From contig DASVPO010000006.1 in assembly GCA_036382855.1 (NCBI GenBank), positions 186,001-250,000 on the forward strand: a DNA stretch of 64,000 nt, read 5' to 3'. This stretch comes from DASVTR01 sp036382855 (GTDB lineage: Bacteria > Acidobacteriota > Blastocatellia > Pyrinomonadales > Pyrinomonadaceae). This document shows positions 1 to 12,311 of the stretch, piece after piece. Every line of letters starts with the position of its first letter. Positions within the stretch are counted from its first letter, which is position 1. The position numbers and the translations under genes were made by a program. The notes under the pieces are model-generated. The model did no database searches and was not told the DNA's origin. It was given only the letters and a program-made list of their open reading frames with translations.

Positions 1-506
1 TGCGCGTGATTGCCGGTTGGGCGCGCGCTACAGAGCGGCGTGCGCATCTGGTCGGGCTTGAACTCAACGCGCGTTCAGCCCTCGCCATCCTCGAAGAATC
101 AAGAGAGACTGCGGAGATTAGCTCCATTCGCGGAGACGCCTTGCGGTTGCCCTTCATGGATAATAGTTTCGATTACGCGATGTGCTCGCTGTTTACGCAC
201 CATTTCAAGGATGAAGGGGTCGTGCAAATCCTGCGCGAGTTGAGCCGCGTCGCGCGTCGCAGCGTCTTCGTCATAGACCTGCATCGTCACCCCTTCGCCT
301 ATTATTTCTTCACGACGGTGGGCCGCCTCTTTCTGCACAATCGTTTAATACGCGAAGATGGAGCGCTCTCTATCCTGCGTAGCTTTCGACCAACGGAGCT
401 ACGCGAGTTGGCCCACGAAGCCCGGCTCGCTAACGCCAGAGTCGAGCGGCGCTTTCCGTTCCGTTTAGTTCTCAGCGGAAACAAACCGGCGGGTAACGAG
501 GGATGA
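1..506 (+). CDS. Class I SAM-dependent methyltransferase, C-terminal part (5' end outside window)
   Basis: The frame is open at the left edge (the first complete codon is at 3), so the N-terminus with the glycine-rich SAM motif is missing. What remains shows an acidic GLELN segment, a GDALRLPF segment and DNSFDYAMCSLFTHHF, the usual order of motif II, the adenine-contacting acidic loop and motif IV in Methyltransf_11/25-type enzymes. The substrate cannot be read from the sequence. The stop overlaps the start of the following FAD-dependent oxidoreductase (ATGA), so the two are almost certainly co-translated. In many bacteria this pair follows a type III polyketide synthase, in which case the methyltransferase would act on an alkyl-resorcinol or pyrone; the upstream gene is outside the window, so this is inference only. 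Confidence 0.75.
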   Translation, partial: RVIAGWARATERRAHLVGLELNARSALAILEESRETAEISSIRGDALRLPFMDNSFDYAMCSLFTHHFKDEGVVQILRELSRVARRSVFVIDLHRHPFAYYFFTTVGRLFLHNRLIREDGALSILRSFRPTELRELAHEARLANARVERRFPFRLVLSGNKPAGNEG

Positions 507-1729
507 GCGAGTCTTCTGACATCTATGATGTGTTGATTGCAGGAGGCGGGCCTGCCGGGACGTGTGCGGCGATTCATCTGGCAACGGGTGGGGCACGCGT
601 GCTTCTGGTTGAGCAGAAGAAATTTCCGCGCGCGAAATTGTGCGGAGAGTTCATCTCGCCAGAATGTTTGGCCCACTTCAAACGCCTGGGCGTTGCGGAG
701 CGAATGACGACGGCGGGCGGTGCTAACTTGACGGAGACAATCTTTTATTCGCGCAGGGGCGCGGGCGTCTCTATGCCGAGCGAGTGGTTCGGCTTTGAGG
801 GAGGGGCGGCGTTGGGATTGAGCCGGGCGGAGATGGACGCGAGGCTGCTCAGGCGTGCGCACGAAGCGGGAGTCGAAGTCTTGGAGGAAGCGCAGGCGGC
901 AGGGCTGTTGGTTGAGGGCGGGCGTGTGCGCGGCGTGCGGGTGAAGATGGATGAGAGGGCGCGTGATATTCGTGCGACGTTGACGATAGACGCGACGGGG
1001 CGTTCGCGTTTGCTTGCGCGTCGCGTCGAGGCGGGCAATCGTAGTGATGCAGCAGCAAGGCAGAAGCGTGCGCGGCTCGTCGCTTTCAAGGCACATCTTG
1101 AGGGAGCGCGTAGCGCTGCGGGTAGTTGTGAAATCTACTTTTATCGCGGCGGTTATGGCGGCTTGAGTCGTGTTGAGAATGGAGTGAGTAATCTCTGCTT
1201 TATCGCGGCGGCTGAAGACGTGCGGGCATGTAATGGTGAGCCGGAAAGGGTGATGCGCGAGATAGTTGCGACGAATCGCCGCGCGGCTGAAACGCTCGCC
1301 GATGTAAGAGTTCAATCAGAATGGCTGGCGGTCGCGCTTGACGGCTTCGGGCGCAGGCGTTTGATACCGGCTCCGGGCCTGATGGCCGTAGGCGATGCCG
1401 CTTCATTCATTGACCCTTTTACGGGCAGCGGGATGCTGATGGCGCTTGAGAGCGGCGAACTCGCGGCCGGAGTCATCGCACGTCATTTGCCGGGACTCTT
1501 ACGGAACGGAAGCGATGAGCGTCTTGAGTTTCAAGCGCTCGCGGATGACTATCGCGCTCGTTACAAAGAGCGTTTCAATTCGCGCCTGCGCGTCTGCTCA
1601 ATCCTCCGTCGCGCGGTTTTCGTTCCGCGTCTGGCGGAAGCTGGCATCGCTGTCTTAAACGCCAGCAGGCGCGTGCGTTACCGGCTGGCGCGAGCAACGC
1701 GGCGCGGCAGCCTGAAAACGGAGGGATGA
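503..1729 (+). CDS. FAD-dependent oxidoreductase, geranylgeranyl-reductase-like family
   Basis: This 408-residue flavoprotein has an N-terminal Rossmann dinucleotide fold (GGGPAGTCAAIHLA at about residues 14-27, followed by an acidic LLVEQ strand end), a KLCGEFISPE segment typical of the geranylgeranyl reductase/halogenase-like flavoproteins, and the second FAD motif GDAASFIDPFTGSGM near residue 297. It starts with ATG overlapping the stop of the methyltransferase by four bases, so the genes form an operon. Family members reduce or oxidise isoprenoid, polyketide or phenolic substrates; the substrate here is unknown. No signal peptide is seen, so it is probably cytoplasmic or peripheral to the membrane. 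The family call is firm, the specific activity is not. Confidence 0.82.
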   Translation: MSESSDIYDVLIAGGGPAGTCAAIHLATGGARVLLVEQKKFPRAKLCGEFISPECLAHFKRLGVAERMTTAGGANLTETIFYSRRGAGVSMPSEWFGFEGGAALGLSRAEMDARLLRRAHEAGVEVLEEAQAAGLLVEGGRVRGVRVKMDERARDIRATLTIDATGRSRLLARRVEAGNRSDAAARQKRARLVAFKAHLEGARSAAGSCEIYFYRGGYGGLSRVENGVSNLCFIAAAEDVRACNGEPERVMREIVATNRRAAETLADVRVQSEWLAVALDGFGRRRLIPAPGLMAVGDAASFIDPFTGSGMLMALESGELAAGVIARHLPGLLRNGSDERLEFQALADDYRARYKERFNSRLRVCSILRRAVFVPRLAEAGIAVLNASRRVRYRLARATRRGSLKTEG

Positions 1730-2038
1730 CGCCTTGCGCGCGATTTGTTTCGGGCGCGAACAATAGGCTTGCCACAGGCGTATGTTTTGGGGTACAAAGG
1801 CGGCGCGTTCGTTGAAAAATTTTGCTCCCGGCGTTTGACTAACAGCGGCACGATAAAAGCTGCCCGCTTCACTCCCGGATACGCCGCGAGATTCCTGTAG
1901 CTAAAAAGATACTACTGTTCCGTTTTCACGTCGGCGAGCCCCGGCTTTTTTGTTGAATCAAGCAGGGTGCGGCCCCGTCTGGCAGTAGTAGCATAACTTC
2001 CAAGACTTATACTTTTTCGTTTCGGTAAGGAGAAAACC
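1730..2038. other. Intergenic region upstream of the Oar-like receptor
   Basis: About 309 bases without a convincing gene. It holds the leader of the receptor gene, with a clear AAGGAG ribosome site at 2027-2032. I see no perfect inverted repeat or promoter that I would defend. Confidence 0.5.
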
Positions 2039-5000
2039 ATGATGCGTGCGTTACCTACGCGATGGCTGTCTGACTCTCTTCGATTCGTCTTTTTGTGCGC
2101 GGCGCTCTTGAGCTTCGGCGCGAGCGTTGCGCTGGGCCAGGCCCAATCCAATGCGGCAGACTTAAGAGGATTCGTCCGCGACCCGACGGGCGCTGTCGTC
2201 GTCGGCGCAAGCGTGACGGCGCGCAACACGGCGACCAATATTACGCGCGATGCGACGACCAATGATGAGGGATTCTATCAAATCCTCAACCTGCCGCCGG
2301 GCGATTACGAAGTGACGGTCGAGGCCGCAAACTTCAAGAAGGCCGTGCTGCCCTCCGTCACGCTCACCGTCGGACAGCGTGCCGATCTGGACGTTCCACT
2401 GGAAATCGGACAGGTCGGAGAGAGCGTCACCATCAGCGGCGCGACGACCGAGCTCGTGGAGACTTCGCGCACCGCCGTTGCCAACACCATCGAGCAGCAG
2501 CGCATCGAGAATCTGCCCATCAACGAGCGCAGCGCCACAGGCTTTGCTCTCACCATCTCGACGGTCGGGCGCGACAATGGGCGTCCGATTGGTCCAGCGC
2601 CGACTTCGGGCCTCAACATCGGCGGCCAGCGCGGCCGCTCAACACTCGTGCAGGTTGACGGCGCTGATTATACGGACAACTCCATTAACGCCGCGCGCTC
2701 AACTGTCAGTCAGGAAGCCGTGCAGGAGTATCAGGTCGCGACCAACTCTTACGCGGCCGAGTTCGGACGCGCCACGGGCGGCATCGTCAACGTCGTCACC
2801 AAGACCGGCGGCAATGAATTTCGCGGCAACGTCTTCGGCTTTATCCGGCACAAGAGCATTCAGGCGCGCAATGCCTTCGCTCCCATTATTGACAACGACC
2901 CTGACAAGAAACCGCCCTTTACACGCGGCCAGTATGGCGCGACCCTCGGCGGCCCGATTAAAAAAGACCGCACCTTCTTTTTCACCAGCTTCGAGCAGCG
3001 TCGTCGTCAGGAATCTGGATTCTTCACTTCTGATGTCGTCGGTCCGCTGACGGGCAGCGTCACGATTGGCGCGCCGTTTCTCCCCTTCACGAATGTCTAT
3101 ACAGGCATCACGCCCGCGCAGGCCGCTTTCATCAACGGCGAACTGGCGCGTGCGGCGACCATCGCTGACCCTGCAACGCGCGCAGCAGTTATCGGTGCTG
3201 CCATCACCTATGCCACGTTCGCCTCGTCCGGCGGACAGATTGGCTTGAACGGCGTCAGCACGCTTCGCAGCCCCGGCGGCGCGATTCCGGCCGGTCAGAT
3301 TATCGGCGGGCGTTTCTTTATCACCGGCGCGCCCGTGCCGACCCTGGCTAACAACAACATCTTGCCGAACTTCATCACCGTCAACGAAGCGGGCCAGCCC
3401 ATCGCTTTCCGTCCGCTCAATAGCCTGCTGCGCATCTTTCCGATTTCGGAAGCGACGACCTTCTTCTCGCTGCGCGGCGACCATCAGGTTAACCGTAATA
3501 ACCAACTCTCCCTGCGCTTCGGCTACAACCCAAGCGACCTGACAGGCATTCAGGATGAATCGCAGAACCAGACGCTCGGACAAAACGATTTCTCGCGCAC
3601 GGGTCTGCAAGGCTTGCGCGACATCTCCTTTGTCACGTCTCTGGCCTCAACGCTCTCGAACACCGTCGTCAACGAAGCGCGCTTTAACTTCGGACGACGC
3701 AAAGCGACCTTCGATTCGCAGATTCCCGGAACGGCCATCCAGATTATCGGCACGGCCTTCCTCGGCTCGAATCCCTTCTCGCCCGTTAACCGCACAGAGA
3801 AGCGTTATCAATTCACGGATAACGTCAACTACATTTACGGCAACCACACCTTCAAATTCGGCGGCGACATCAACTTCGTTGACATCAAAGCCCGCTTTGA
3901 TTTGAACTTCCCCGGCCTCTTCAACTTCGGCGGTGTCCCGCGCAGCACGCTCGCCAACTTCATTCCCGGCTTGCCCGCCAACGCGCCCGACATTACGCCC
4001 GTACAGTCATACGGCCTCGGCTTCCCCTCCGTCTTCATCGAAGGCTTCGGCGACCCGAATAGCTCCATCAAGAATCGCCCGCTCGCCTTCTTTGCTCAGG
4101 ATTCATGGAAGATACGCCCGAACCTGACCTTGAACTACGGCGTGCGCTACGACATCGAACTGACGGACACGATTGCGCCCATCGCCTTCACAGACCCGCT
4201 GACAGGCATCTCGCTTTCGGCTGCTGACCTGCAAACAGCGCAGGATGCAGTCGGCGTCCAGCAAGGCTTCCCGCGCGATAAGAACAACATCGCGCCGCGC
4301 TTCGGTCTCGCCTGGGACGTGACCAACGACGGCAAGACAGTCATTCGTGCCGCCTACGGCATCTTCTACGACCACCCGCTCTTGGCCGTCGCCTTCAACT
4401 CGGACATCGCGGATGCGGCGCAGCAACAGCAGTACACAAACGTTCTGCCCGGCAATCCAGCGCCGAATCAACTCTTGAATCTCTTGCAGATATTTCAGGG
4501 CACGGTCTGCTCTCCGGCCAGCGCCAATCCGCTCTGCGCGGCATTGCCCGCAGGCTTTACGACGCCGGGCGTTGCGCCGACATCGCAATACCTGCCCGGC
4601 CGCGTTCGCTTCAACGACCAGACGTTCGTCGGCTTCGGCCCAATCCTGCCGTTCACTCTGGCCGTTGATAAAAACTTCGAATACGCCTACGCCAATCAGG
4701 CCAACTTCACCGTCGAGCGGCAGTTGACCAAAGACATGTCTTTTTCGGCCAGCTACATTTTCGTCGGCGCGCATCATCTGCCGCACCCGCAGGACATCAA
4801 CGCGCCGCGCACGGATTTCCTGATTGAAAACTTCCGCCGCTTCGCCGGAACTGCTCCGGCCAGCAATGCGCAGGCACTCTTCTTTACGTTGCCCACGGCC
4901 TGTCCGGGAGCGGGTTGCCCTCCGGGCTTCACCGTTATCATCCCCGGCCTCGTCGGTCGCAACGCGCTCGGTCAGGGCGTCGTCAATCCGATTGCCGCCA

Positions 5001-5857
5001 ACTTCTTCCGCCCGTCAGCGCCAAACTATTTCTTCGTCGCCTCCGCCACGGGCGGCGCTGTGACGAAGGCTGCGTTCGATGCGGCGCTCGCGGCCGCCAA
5101 TTCCTTGCGCACGCCCGGGCCCATCTCGCCCTTCGGCGACGTGAGCGCACAGCTATCCGACGGCAACTCAAACTACAACGCGATGAATCTGGAATTGAAA
5201 AAGCGCTTCTCGCGCAACTTCCAGTTCCTGACCTCTTACACTTGGTCGCATTCGATTGACGATTCATCAGACCTGCAAACGCTTCTCAAGCCGCAGGACA
5301 ACAGAAACTTCCGCGCCGAGCGTGCCGACTCGCTCTTTGACCAGCGTCATCGCTTCGTCTTCAGCGGTGTCTTGACATCGCCAACAGATTGGCGCAATTC
5401 CGGCAGCATGCTCACACGCTTCTTCTCAGACTTTACGCTCGCGCCGATTATCGAAATCTCTTCGGGCCGTCCCTTCAACATCCTGACGGGTTCGGACACC
5501 AACGGCGACCTGCAAAGCTCCAACGACCGTCCCGGCGTCACAGAGACCGGCACGCTCTTTCTGCCGTCCACGGCTTTTACCAGCGGCAGCCTCGGGCGCA
5601 ATCGCGGCATCACGCACGGCTATGCTTCAGTTGACCTGCGCGTCTCGCGCATCATCCGTCTGACAGAGCGCGTGCGTCTGGATGTCATCGCTGAAGGCTT
5701 CAACCTCTTCAATCGTTTCAACGAAGCCGCAGCCTCTCCCTTCTTCTCAGATGTCATCTCCTTTGGTCAACGCGACGGCGCGGGCCGCTACTACAGCCGC
5801 TCCACAGCCGCCTATGACCCAAGACAATTCCAGTTTGGTCTCAAGATTAGCTTCTAA
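2039..5857 (+). CDS. Oar-like TonB-dependent receptor with carboxypeptidase-regulatory domain
   Basis: This 1272-residue outer-membrane protein has a signal peptide (about 1-37, ending ALGQA), a Carboxypeptidase-regulatory-like beta-sandwich (about 40-120; LRGFVRDPTGAVVVGASV and DEGFYQILNLPPGDYEV), a plug-like region (about 120-260, with NIGGQRG and AEFGRATGGIVNVVTKTGG), and a very long barrel that ends in phenylalanine, as expected of BamA substrates. This architecture is the large receptor family greatly expanded in Acidobacteriota. The ligand is unknown; these are usually assumed to import polymers or peptides or to act in adhesion. The start is supported by AAGGAG six bases upstream; the next codon is also ATG. 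The gene is followed by a strong terminator and appears monocistronic. Confidence 0.9.
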   Translation: MMRALPTRWLSDSLRFVFLCAALLSFGASVALGQAQSNAADLRGFVRDPTGAVVVGASVTARNTATNITRDATTNDEGFYQILNLPPGDYEVTVEAANFKKAVLPSVTLTVGQRADLDVPLEIGQVGESVTISGATTELVETSRTAVANTIEQQRIENLPINERSATGFALTISTVGRDNGRPIGPAPTSGLNIGGQRGRSTLVQVDGADYTDNSINAARSTVSQEAVQEYQVATNSYAAEFGRATGGIVNVVTKTGGNEFRGNVFGFIRHKSIQARNAFAPIIDNDPDKKPPFTRGQYGATLGGPIKKDRTFFFTSFEQRRRQESGFFTSDVVGPLTGSVTIGAPFLPFTNVYTGITPAQAAFINGELARAATIADPATRAAVIGAAITYATFASSGGQIGLNGVSTLRSPGGAIPAGQIIGGRFFITGAPVPTLANNNILPNFITVNEAGQPIAFRPLNSLLRIFPISEATTFFSLRGDHQVNRNNQLSLRFGYNPSDLTGIQDESQNQTLGQNDFSRTGLQGLRDISFVTSLASTLSNTVVNEARFNFGRRKATFDSQIPGTAIQIIGTAFLGSNPFSPVNRTEKRYQFTDNVNYIYGNHTFKFGGDINFVDIKARFDLNFPGLFNFGGVPRSTLANFIPGLPANAPDITPVQSYGLGFPSVFIEGFGDPNSSIKNRPLAFFAQDSWKIRPNLTLNYGVRYDIELTDTIAPIAFTDPLTGISLSAADLQTAQDAVGVQQGFPRDKNNIAPRFGLAWDVTNDGKTVIRAAYGIFYDHPLLAVAFNSDIADAAQQQQYTNVLPGNPAPNQLLNLLQIFQGTVCSPASANPLCAALPAGFTTPGVAPTSQYLPGRVRFNDQTFVGFGPILPFTLAVDKNFEYAYANQANFTVERQLTKDMSFSASYIFVGAHHLPHPQDINAPRTDFLIENFRRFAGTAPASNAQALFFTLPTACPGAGCPPGFTVIIPGLVGRNALGQGVVNPIAANFFRPSAPNYFFVASATGGAVTKAAFDAALAAANSLRTPGPISPFGDVSAQLSDGNSNYNAMNLELKKRFSRNFQFLTSYTWSHSIDDSSDLQTLLKPQDNRNFRAERADSLFDQRHRFVFSGVLTSPTDWRNSGSMLTRFFSDFTLAPIIEISSGRPFNILTGSDTNGDLQSSNDRPGVTETGTLFLPSTAFTSGSLGRNRGITHGYASVDLRVSRIIRLTERVRLDVIAEGFNLFNRFNEAAASPFFSDVISFGQRDGAGRYYSRSTAAYDPRQFQFGLKISF

Positions 5858-5870
5858 GAGACTCTTACAA

Positions 5871-5916
5871 TCAAACACTCCGATTGTCGTTGCCGGCAAT
5901 CGGAGTGTTTGATTTT
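5871..5916 (+). terminator. Rho-independent terminator of the receptor gene
   Basis: A perfect 16-bp inverted repeat (5871-5886 and 5897-5912) with a 10-nt loop is followed by TTTT. It lies 13 bases after the receptor stop codon. Confidence 0.88.
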
Positions 5917-5998
5917 CCGCCTGCGTCGCCCTTGCGTCCTACAACACGAAAACTCGCGGGCGATTAATCTACAAGGGGCTTTAGCAAAGTAGATAACC

Positions 5999-6754
5999 AT
6001 GTCTCGCCAGAATGGTGAAGCTGTAATGAACCGTGTCTCGACGATTGGCGTCCTCGGCGGAATGGGGCCGGAGGCGACCAACAGGCTCTGCGCTTTAATC
6101 ACAGAACTCACGCCTGTTAAGAAAGATCAGGACCATATTCCTGTCATTACGTTTAATAATTCTCTCATCCCGGAGAGAGTTAAAGCCGTCCGCGGAGAGA
6201 GCCAAAGCCCTGTGCCGGAAATGATAAGAACGGCGCGCGTCCTTGAGCAGGCAGGGGCAGACGTGCTCCTGATGCCTTGCAATCTCGCACACTATTTTCT
6301 AAACGACGTGCAGCGCGAGATCAGCGTGCCGATTCTTAACATGATTGAGGAGACGGTCAGGTTTATCATCGCAGCTCATCCCTCCGTGCGCTCTGTCGGG
6401 CTGCTCGCTTCCACGCCGACTATCCAGAACGGTCTCTACGAAGAATCGTTCGCTAGCCACGCGCGAGTTGTGCTCACGCCGGACAACTCTCTTCAGCAAG
6501 CAAACGTGATGGAAGCGATTTACGGGAAGCGCGGGATCAAGGCTGGCTACAAGAAGAGGCCGCGCGCTCTCTTAATGGAAGCCGCTCATCAATTGATAAC
6601 AGACGGCGCGCAACTCATCATCGCCGGTTGCACGGAAGTCTCGCTTGTTCTGGAAGACGGCCGCGTGCCCGTCCCTGTGATAGATCCTCTGAAGGTCCTG
6701 GCCCGCGTCGCCATTGAAAGAGCGATGGCTGGCGGAGAGATTCGCAAAGGATGA
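5999..6754 (+). CDS. Aspartate/glutamate racemase family protein
   Basis: The protein carries both catalytic cysteines of the PLP-independent Asp/Glu racemase fold: C94 in MPCNLAHYF and C211 in AGCTEVSL. It also has the N-terminal IGVLGGMGPEAT phosphate/carboxylate-binding loop and is a normal length for the family (251 residues, or 242 if it starts at the ATG at 6026). It would interconvert L- and D-aspartate, glutamate or a related amino acid in the cytoplasm. The start is ambiguous: neither 5999 nor 6026 has a strong ribosome site, and homologues usually begin close to the VSTIGVLGG segment. Its stop overlaps the start of an ATP-grasp ligase, suggesting that the D-amino acid may be the substrate of that ligase (inference). 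Confidence 0.85.
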   Translation: MSRQNGEAVMNRVSTIGVLGGMGPEATNRLCALITELTPVKKDQDHIPVITFNNSLIPERVKAVRGESQSPVPEMIRTARVLEQAGADVLLMPCNLAHYFLNDVQREISVPILNMIEETVRFIIAAHPSVRSVGLLASTPTIQNGLYEESFASHARVVLTPDNSLQQANVMEAIYGKRGIKAGYKKRPRALLMEAAHQLITDGAQLIIAGCTEVSLVLEDGRVPVPVIDPLKVLARVAIERAMAGGEIRKG

Positions 6755-7695
6755 GCAATATCCTGCTGACATTGGCCGAAGAGAGAGAAGAGACTACCAG
6801 TAGCCACTTCGCCGTCAAATACCGAGTTGATGAACGCGACTGCCTAGATTTTTCCAGAGGCTTGCAGGCTCTCAAGCACAACGTCTTCTTCGCCAACTGG
6901 GACGACCTGCGCGGGCGAACTTTCCTGCGCATGTTCAACGACAACGAAAAGCGTTTCGTCGCTCCTCTGCCCTTAACGGAGATGGACCTGATTTTCGTCT
7001 ATAAGATGGAGGGCTTCTATTCTAATCTTCCAAGATTTTTTCAGATGGTCGAGACCTTCGCCGCCGCCTCGCCAAGAGTCGTCAACCACCCTGCGACCAT
7101 CAAGCACAATATTGATAAAAGATACTTGTGGGAGCTTGAGAAGAAGGGCATTCGCATTATCCCAACGCACTATGTCAACGGAAGCGTGCGCGAAAGATTG
7201 GCGGCAGGTGAATCTTTTGTGCTGAAGCCGGTTCGCGGCGAGCGCGGGCTCGGCGTGATGCTCGCACAATCAATTGATGACCTAGCGGCAATAAGGGGAC
7301 GCGAGCGCGAATATCTCGCACAGGATTTCATGCCCTCCGTTCGCGCAGGCGAAAGGAGTCTGGTCTATCTGGGTTTCGAATACCAGCACGCTGTCTTGAA
7401 GAAGCCGTCCGTGGCTAATCCGCAGGAGTTTCGCTGCAACGAATCGCTCGGCGGCACGGTCAGCGTTTATGAGCCTACATTGGAAGAGTTGAGCTTTGCG
7501 CGCTGCGTCCTCGAAGCTTATCAATCACTGAATTGTCCGATTCACTATAGCCACGTAGATTTGATTCAAACCCCGGATGGGCCAACTTTAATCGAAGCGG
7601 AGCTAATCAACCCGTCAGTCTACGCTAACTATTCGAACAAGGGCGCGCAGTTTGGACAGAGCATCGCGCGCTATTTCAATCGTTTGCTGAGATGA
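6751..7695 (+). CDS. ATP-grasp ligase, glutathione-synthetase/RimK-like
   Basis: This 314-residue protein overlaps the racemase by four bases (ATGA). Its central and C-terminal parts show ATP-grasp features: FVLKPVRGERGLGV (nucleotide-binding lysine and glycine-rich loop) around residue 156, YLAQDFMP (the hinge strand), FRCNESLGGTVSVYE, and TLIEAELINPSVYANYS, the metal-binding E-x-N segment. The N-terminal part matches the pre-ATP-grasp domain of glutathione synthetase-like enzymes (DLIFVYKMEGFYSNLPRF, PATIKHNIDKRYLWEL). Enzymes of this type join a carboxylate, via an acyl phosphate, to an amine. Coupling to an amino-acid racemase suggests a small peptide or a modified amino acid containing a D-residue. 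The fold call is strong; the product is unknown. Confidence 0.82.
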   Translation: MSNILLTLAEEREETTSSHFAVKYRVDERDCLDFSRGLQALKHNVFFANWDDLRGRTFLRMFNDNEKRFVAPLPLTEMDLIFVYKMEGFYSNLPRFFQMVETFAAASPRVVNHPATIKHNIDKRYLWELEKKGIRIIPTHYVNGSVRERLAAGESFVLKPVRGERGLGVMLAQSIDDLAAIRGREREYLAQDFMPSVRAGERSLVYLGFEYQHAVLKKPSVANPQEFRCNESLGGTVSVYEPTLEELSFARCVLEAYQSLNCPIHYSHVDLIQTPDGPTLIEAELINPSVYANYSNKGAQFGQSIARYFNRLLR

Positions 7696-7740
7696 TGAAC
7701 GGTTGAAGAATTTGATTTCACAATCAGAGAGATAAGAGAA

Positions 7741-7787
7741 AGCAGAGCTCTCAACTTCAAGCGAAGTTGAGAGCTCTGCTTGTTCTC
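7741..7787. terminator. Terminator between convergent genes
   Basis: A perfect 18-bp inverted repeat (7741-7758 and 7763-7780) with a 4-nt loop lies between the end of the ATP-grasp gene and the end of the opposing cytochrome gene. The flanking T-rich stretches are short on both strands, so it probably serves both directions. Confidence 0.8.
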
Positions 7788-7802
7788 GCCTTGCGATGAG
7801 AT

Positions 7803-10712
<2,910 letters not shown>

Positions 10713-11000
10713 GTGCGAATCTCCTTCTGTGTGGAAACGAGCAACGCCCCGGCGAGGCAGAGAGCGACGCCGGTAACAGACGGCTGCGCCGAGCTTTACC
10801 TCTGACTGATTCCGGCAGCAAAGAGCAAAACCCTTTTGTCACCTGCTGAAGATAAAGATTAAAGGTGAGTTTGAAAAAACGGACGAACCTTAATGTATGA
10901 CAAGCGGCCGCCGGTTGGCAATCTTTTTCTCAATGCGCTGCGCAAGCGCTAAAGAGAGTTTAATAAGGTGCGGAAGTATTGGAGAAAGGCGGGTCGTGCG

Positions 11001-12311
11001 TCAACAATCATCCATTATCTGCGGATTGATAGTCATAGGTGCGAACTGAAAATCCAGAAGGTTCCGGCAAATTTCGAGTTTGGTTGCGAGGTCTGCTTGT
11101 GAATCCGCGCCGATGTTGATGAGGGCGTAGCGATAGCTTTTGCCGTCCTGCATCTCGTCGGAGAGGAGTTTTCCCGTTGAGGCACAAATCTCGACGCGGG
11201 CGTCTGGGAATCTTTCAAACAGTTTGCAGAGTTGCTCGCGTGTGGGAACGCTCAGCACGCGACGGTTTTCAAAGGTTCGCAGAACACAACTCGCAGCCAG
11301 TTTGAAGCGGCCCTGTCGTCGTAGAAAAACGGGTTCATCTCCGGCCGCTATCTGTAGGAGCGGAGAATAGCTGCTTGTTCCGTCAACCTTTTCAAAGAGG
11401 TCTGTAAACTGCGAGGCTATCTTCGGGTTGACCTCTATGATGTCAACGCGGCCGGTCGCGGGATTGTACATCAACTCTATATTGAAGAGAGCATTATCAT
11501 AGCCGATGCCACGGATGAACGTCTCGGCGATGCGCGTCATCCTGCGCTGCACGTCAGCGCTCAGGCGCGAAGGATAAACGAAGCGCTCGAAAGAGATTGT
11601 GCCCGGATACATCAACGCGTCAACGATTCCCATCACGCGAACCCGGCCGCGAAACACGTAGCCTTCGAGCGAAACCTGAACGCCTTCCAGTAAAGATTCG
11701 GCCAACAGATGAGAGGCATCGTGTTGAAAGTCAGTATGAGCTTTGAGCAGGTCGTTGAGCGGGCGTATGAAACGTTCGGGCAGCGAGCAGTCGCGCAGAG
11801 TTTGTTGTAGCTCCACGACGGTCGAAACGCGGTTGGCGTTAATCGAAAAGTTTGCCTTGACGGGTTTGACGAAGAGAGGAAATTGCATGCTCTCGGTTGA
11901 GTGCGTGAGCGCGTTTGAATCAAGGAGTTGAAAAGAAGGAGTTGCTTCGGGGACGAAAGCGTGCTGCGCGATTCTTGAGTAATACTTGTGCTCGCAAAGG
12001 AGCACGCATTTGATGTTCGGGCCGGGCAGGCCCAACCGCTCCGCGATGATGCTCGACACTGACATGCCCGGATAGCCGACAGCAGACGTTACACCAGCCA
12101 GCCCAGCGCCACTGTAGTGATTGATGAGGTCTTCGATTAAGGAAAGAATGTCCAGATGGCGTGCGCCTGCGCTGTCAGTTTGCGCCAGCGGATTGTCGAA
12201 ATAGTCTCCGCCAAACTCTTCAAAGATGAGCTCGTAGCCGAGTGCCGAGGCGATTGGCGGCAAGTCTCTGTATTCTCTTTGCGTCGGGCAGATGACGAGG
12301 AGTTTCTTCAT
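11001..12311 (-). CDS. ATP-grasp domain protein (carboxylate-amine ligase-like)
   Basis: This 436-residue protein resembles carbamoyl-phosphate-synthase/D-Ala-D-Ala-type ATP-grasp enzymes: FPLFVKPVKANFSINANRVS near residue 150, LLAESLLEGVQVSLEGYVFRGRV around 205-225, and the Mg-binding segment NIELMYNPATGRVDIIEVNPKIASQ around 275-300. The N-terminus (KKLLVICPTQREYRDL) is the usual pre-grasp Rossmann-like part, and GLAGVTSAVGYPGMSVSSIIAERLGLPGPN matches the segment before the grasp domain in L-amino-acid ligases. The substrate is unknown. AAGGAGAGG precedes the ATG. It is the second ATP-grasp protein within 5 kb and may belong to the same peptide or modified-amino-acid theme as the racemase-ligase operon, but it is on the other strand and not co-transcribed. 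Confidence 0.8.
   Translation of the reverse strand: MKKLLVICPTQREYRDLPPIASALGYELIFEEFGGDYFDNPLAQTDSAGARHLDILSLIEDLINHYSGAGLAGVTSAVGYPGMSVSSIIAERLGLPGPNIKCVLLCEHKYYSRIAQHAFVPEATPSFQLLDSNALTHSTESMQFPLFVKPVKANFSINANRVSTVVELQQTLRDCSLPERFIRPLNDLLKAHTDFQHDASHLLAESLLEGVQVSLEGYVFRGRVRVMGIVDALMYPGTISFERFVYPSRLSADVQRRMTRIAETFIRGIGYDNALFNIELMYNPATGRVDIIEVNPKIASQFTDLFEKVDGTSSYSPLLQIAAGDEPVFLRRQGRFKLAASCVLRTFENRRVLSVPTREQLCKLFERFPDARVEICASTGKLLSDEMQDGKSYRYALINIGADSQADLATKLEICRNLLDFQFAPMTINPQIMDDC

Noticed and set aside
302..1315. Long minus-strand frame opposite the FAD oxidoreductase.
   Set aside because: It is a shadow frame: Arg/His/Thr-rich low-complexity translation, no domain, and the plus strand carries a clear flavoprotein.
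2699..3610. 303-codon minus-strand frame inside the receptor gene.
   Set aside because: Antisense to a strongly supported barrel-coding region, with biased composition and no recognisable domain.
4103..4786. 227-codon minus-strand frame inside the receptor gene.
   Set aside because: Same reasoning; high GC at codon third positions of the receptor gene keeps the opposite strand open by chance.
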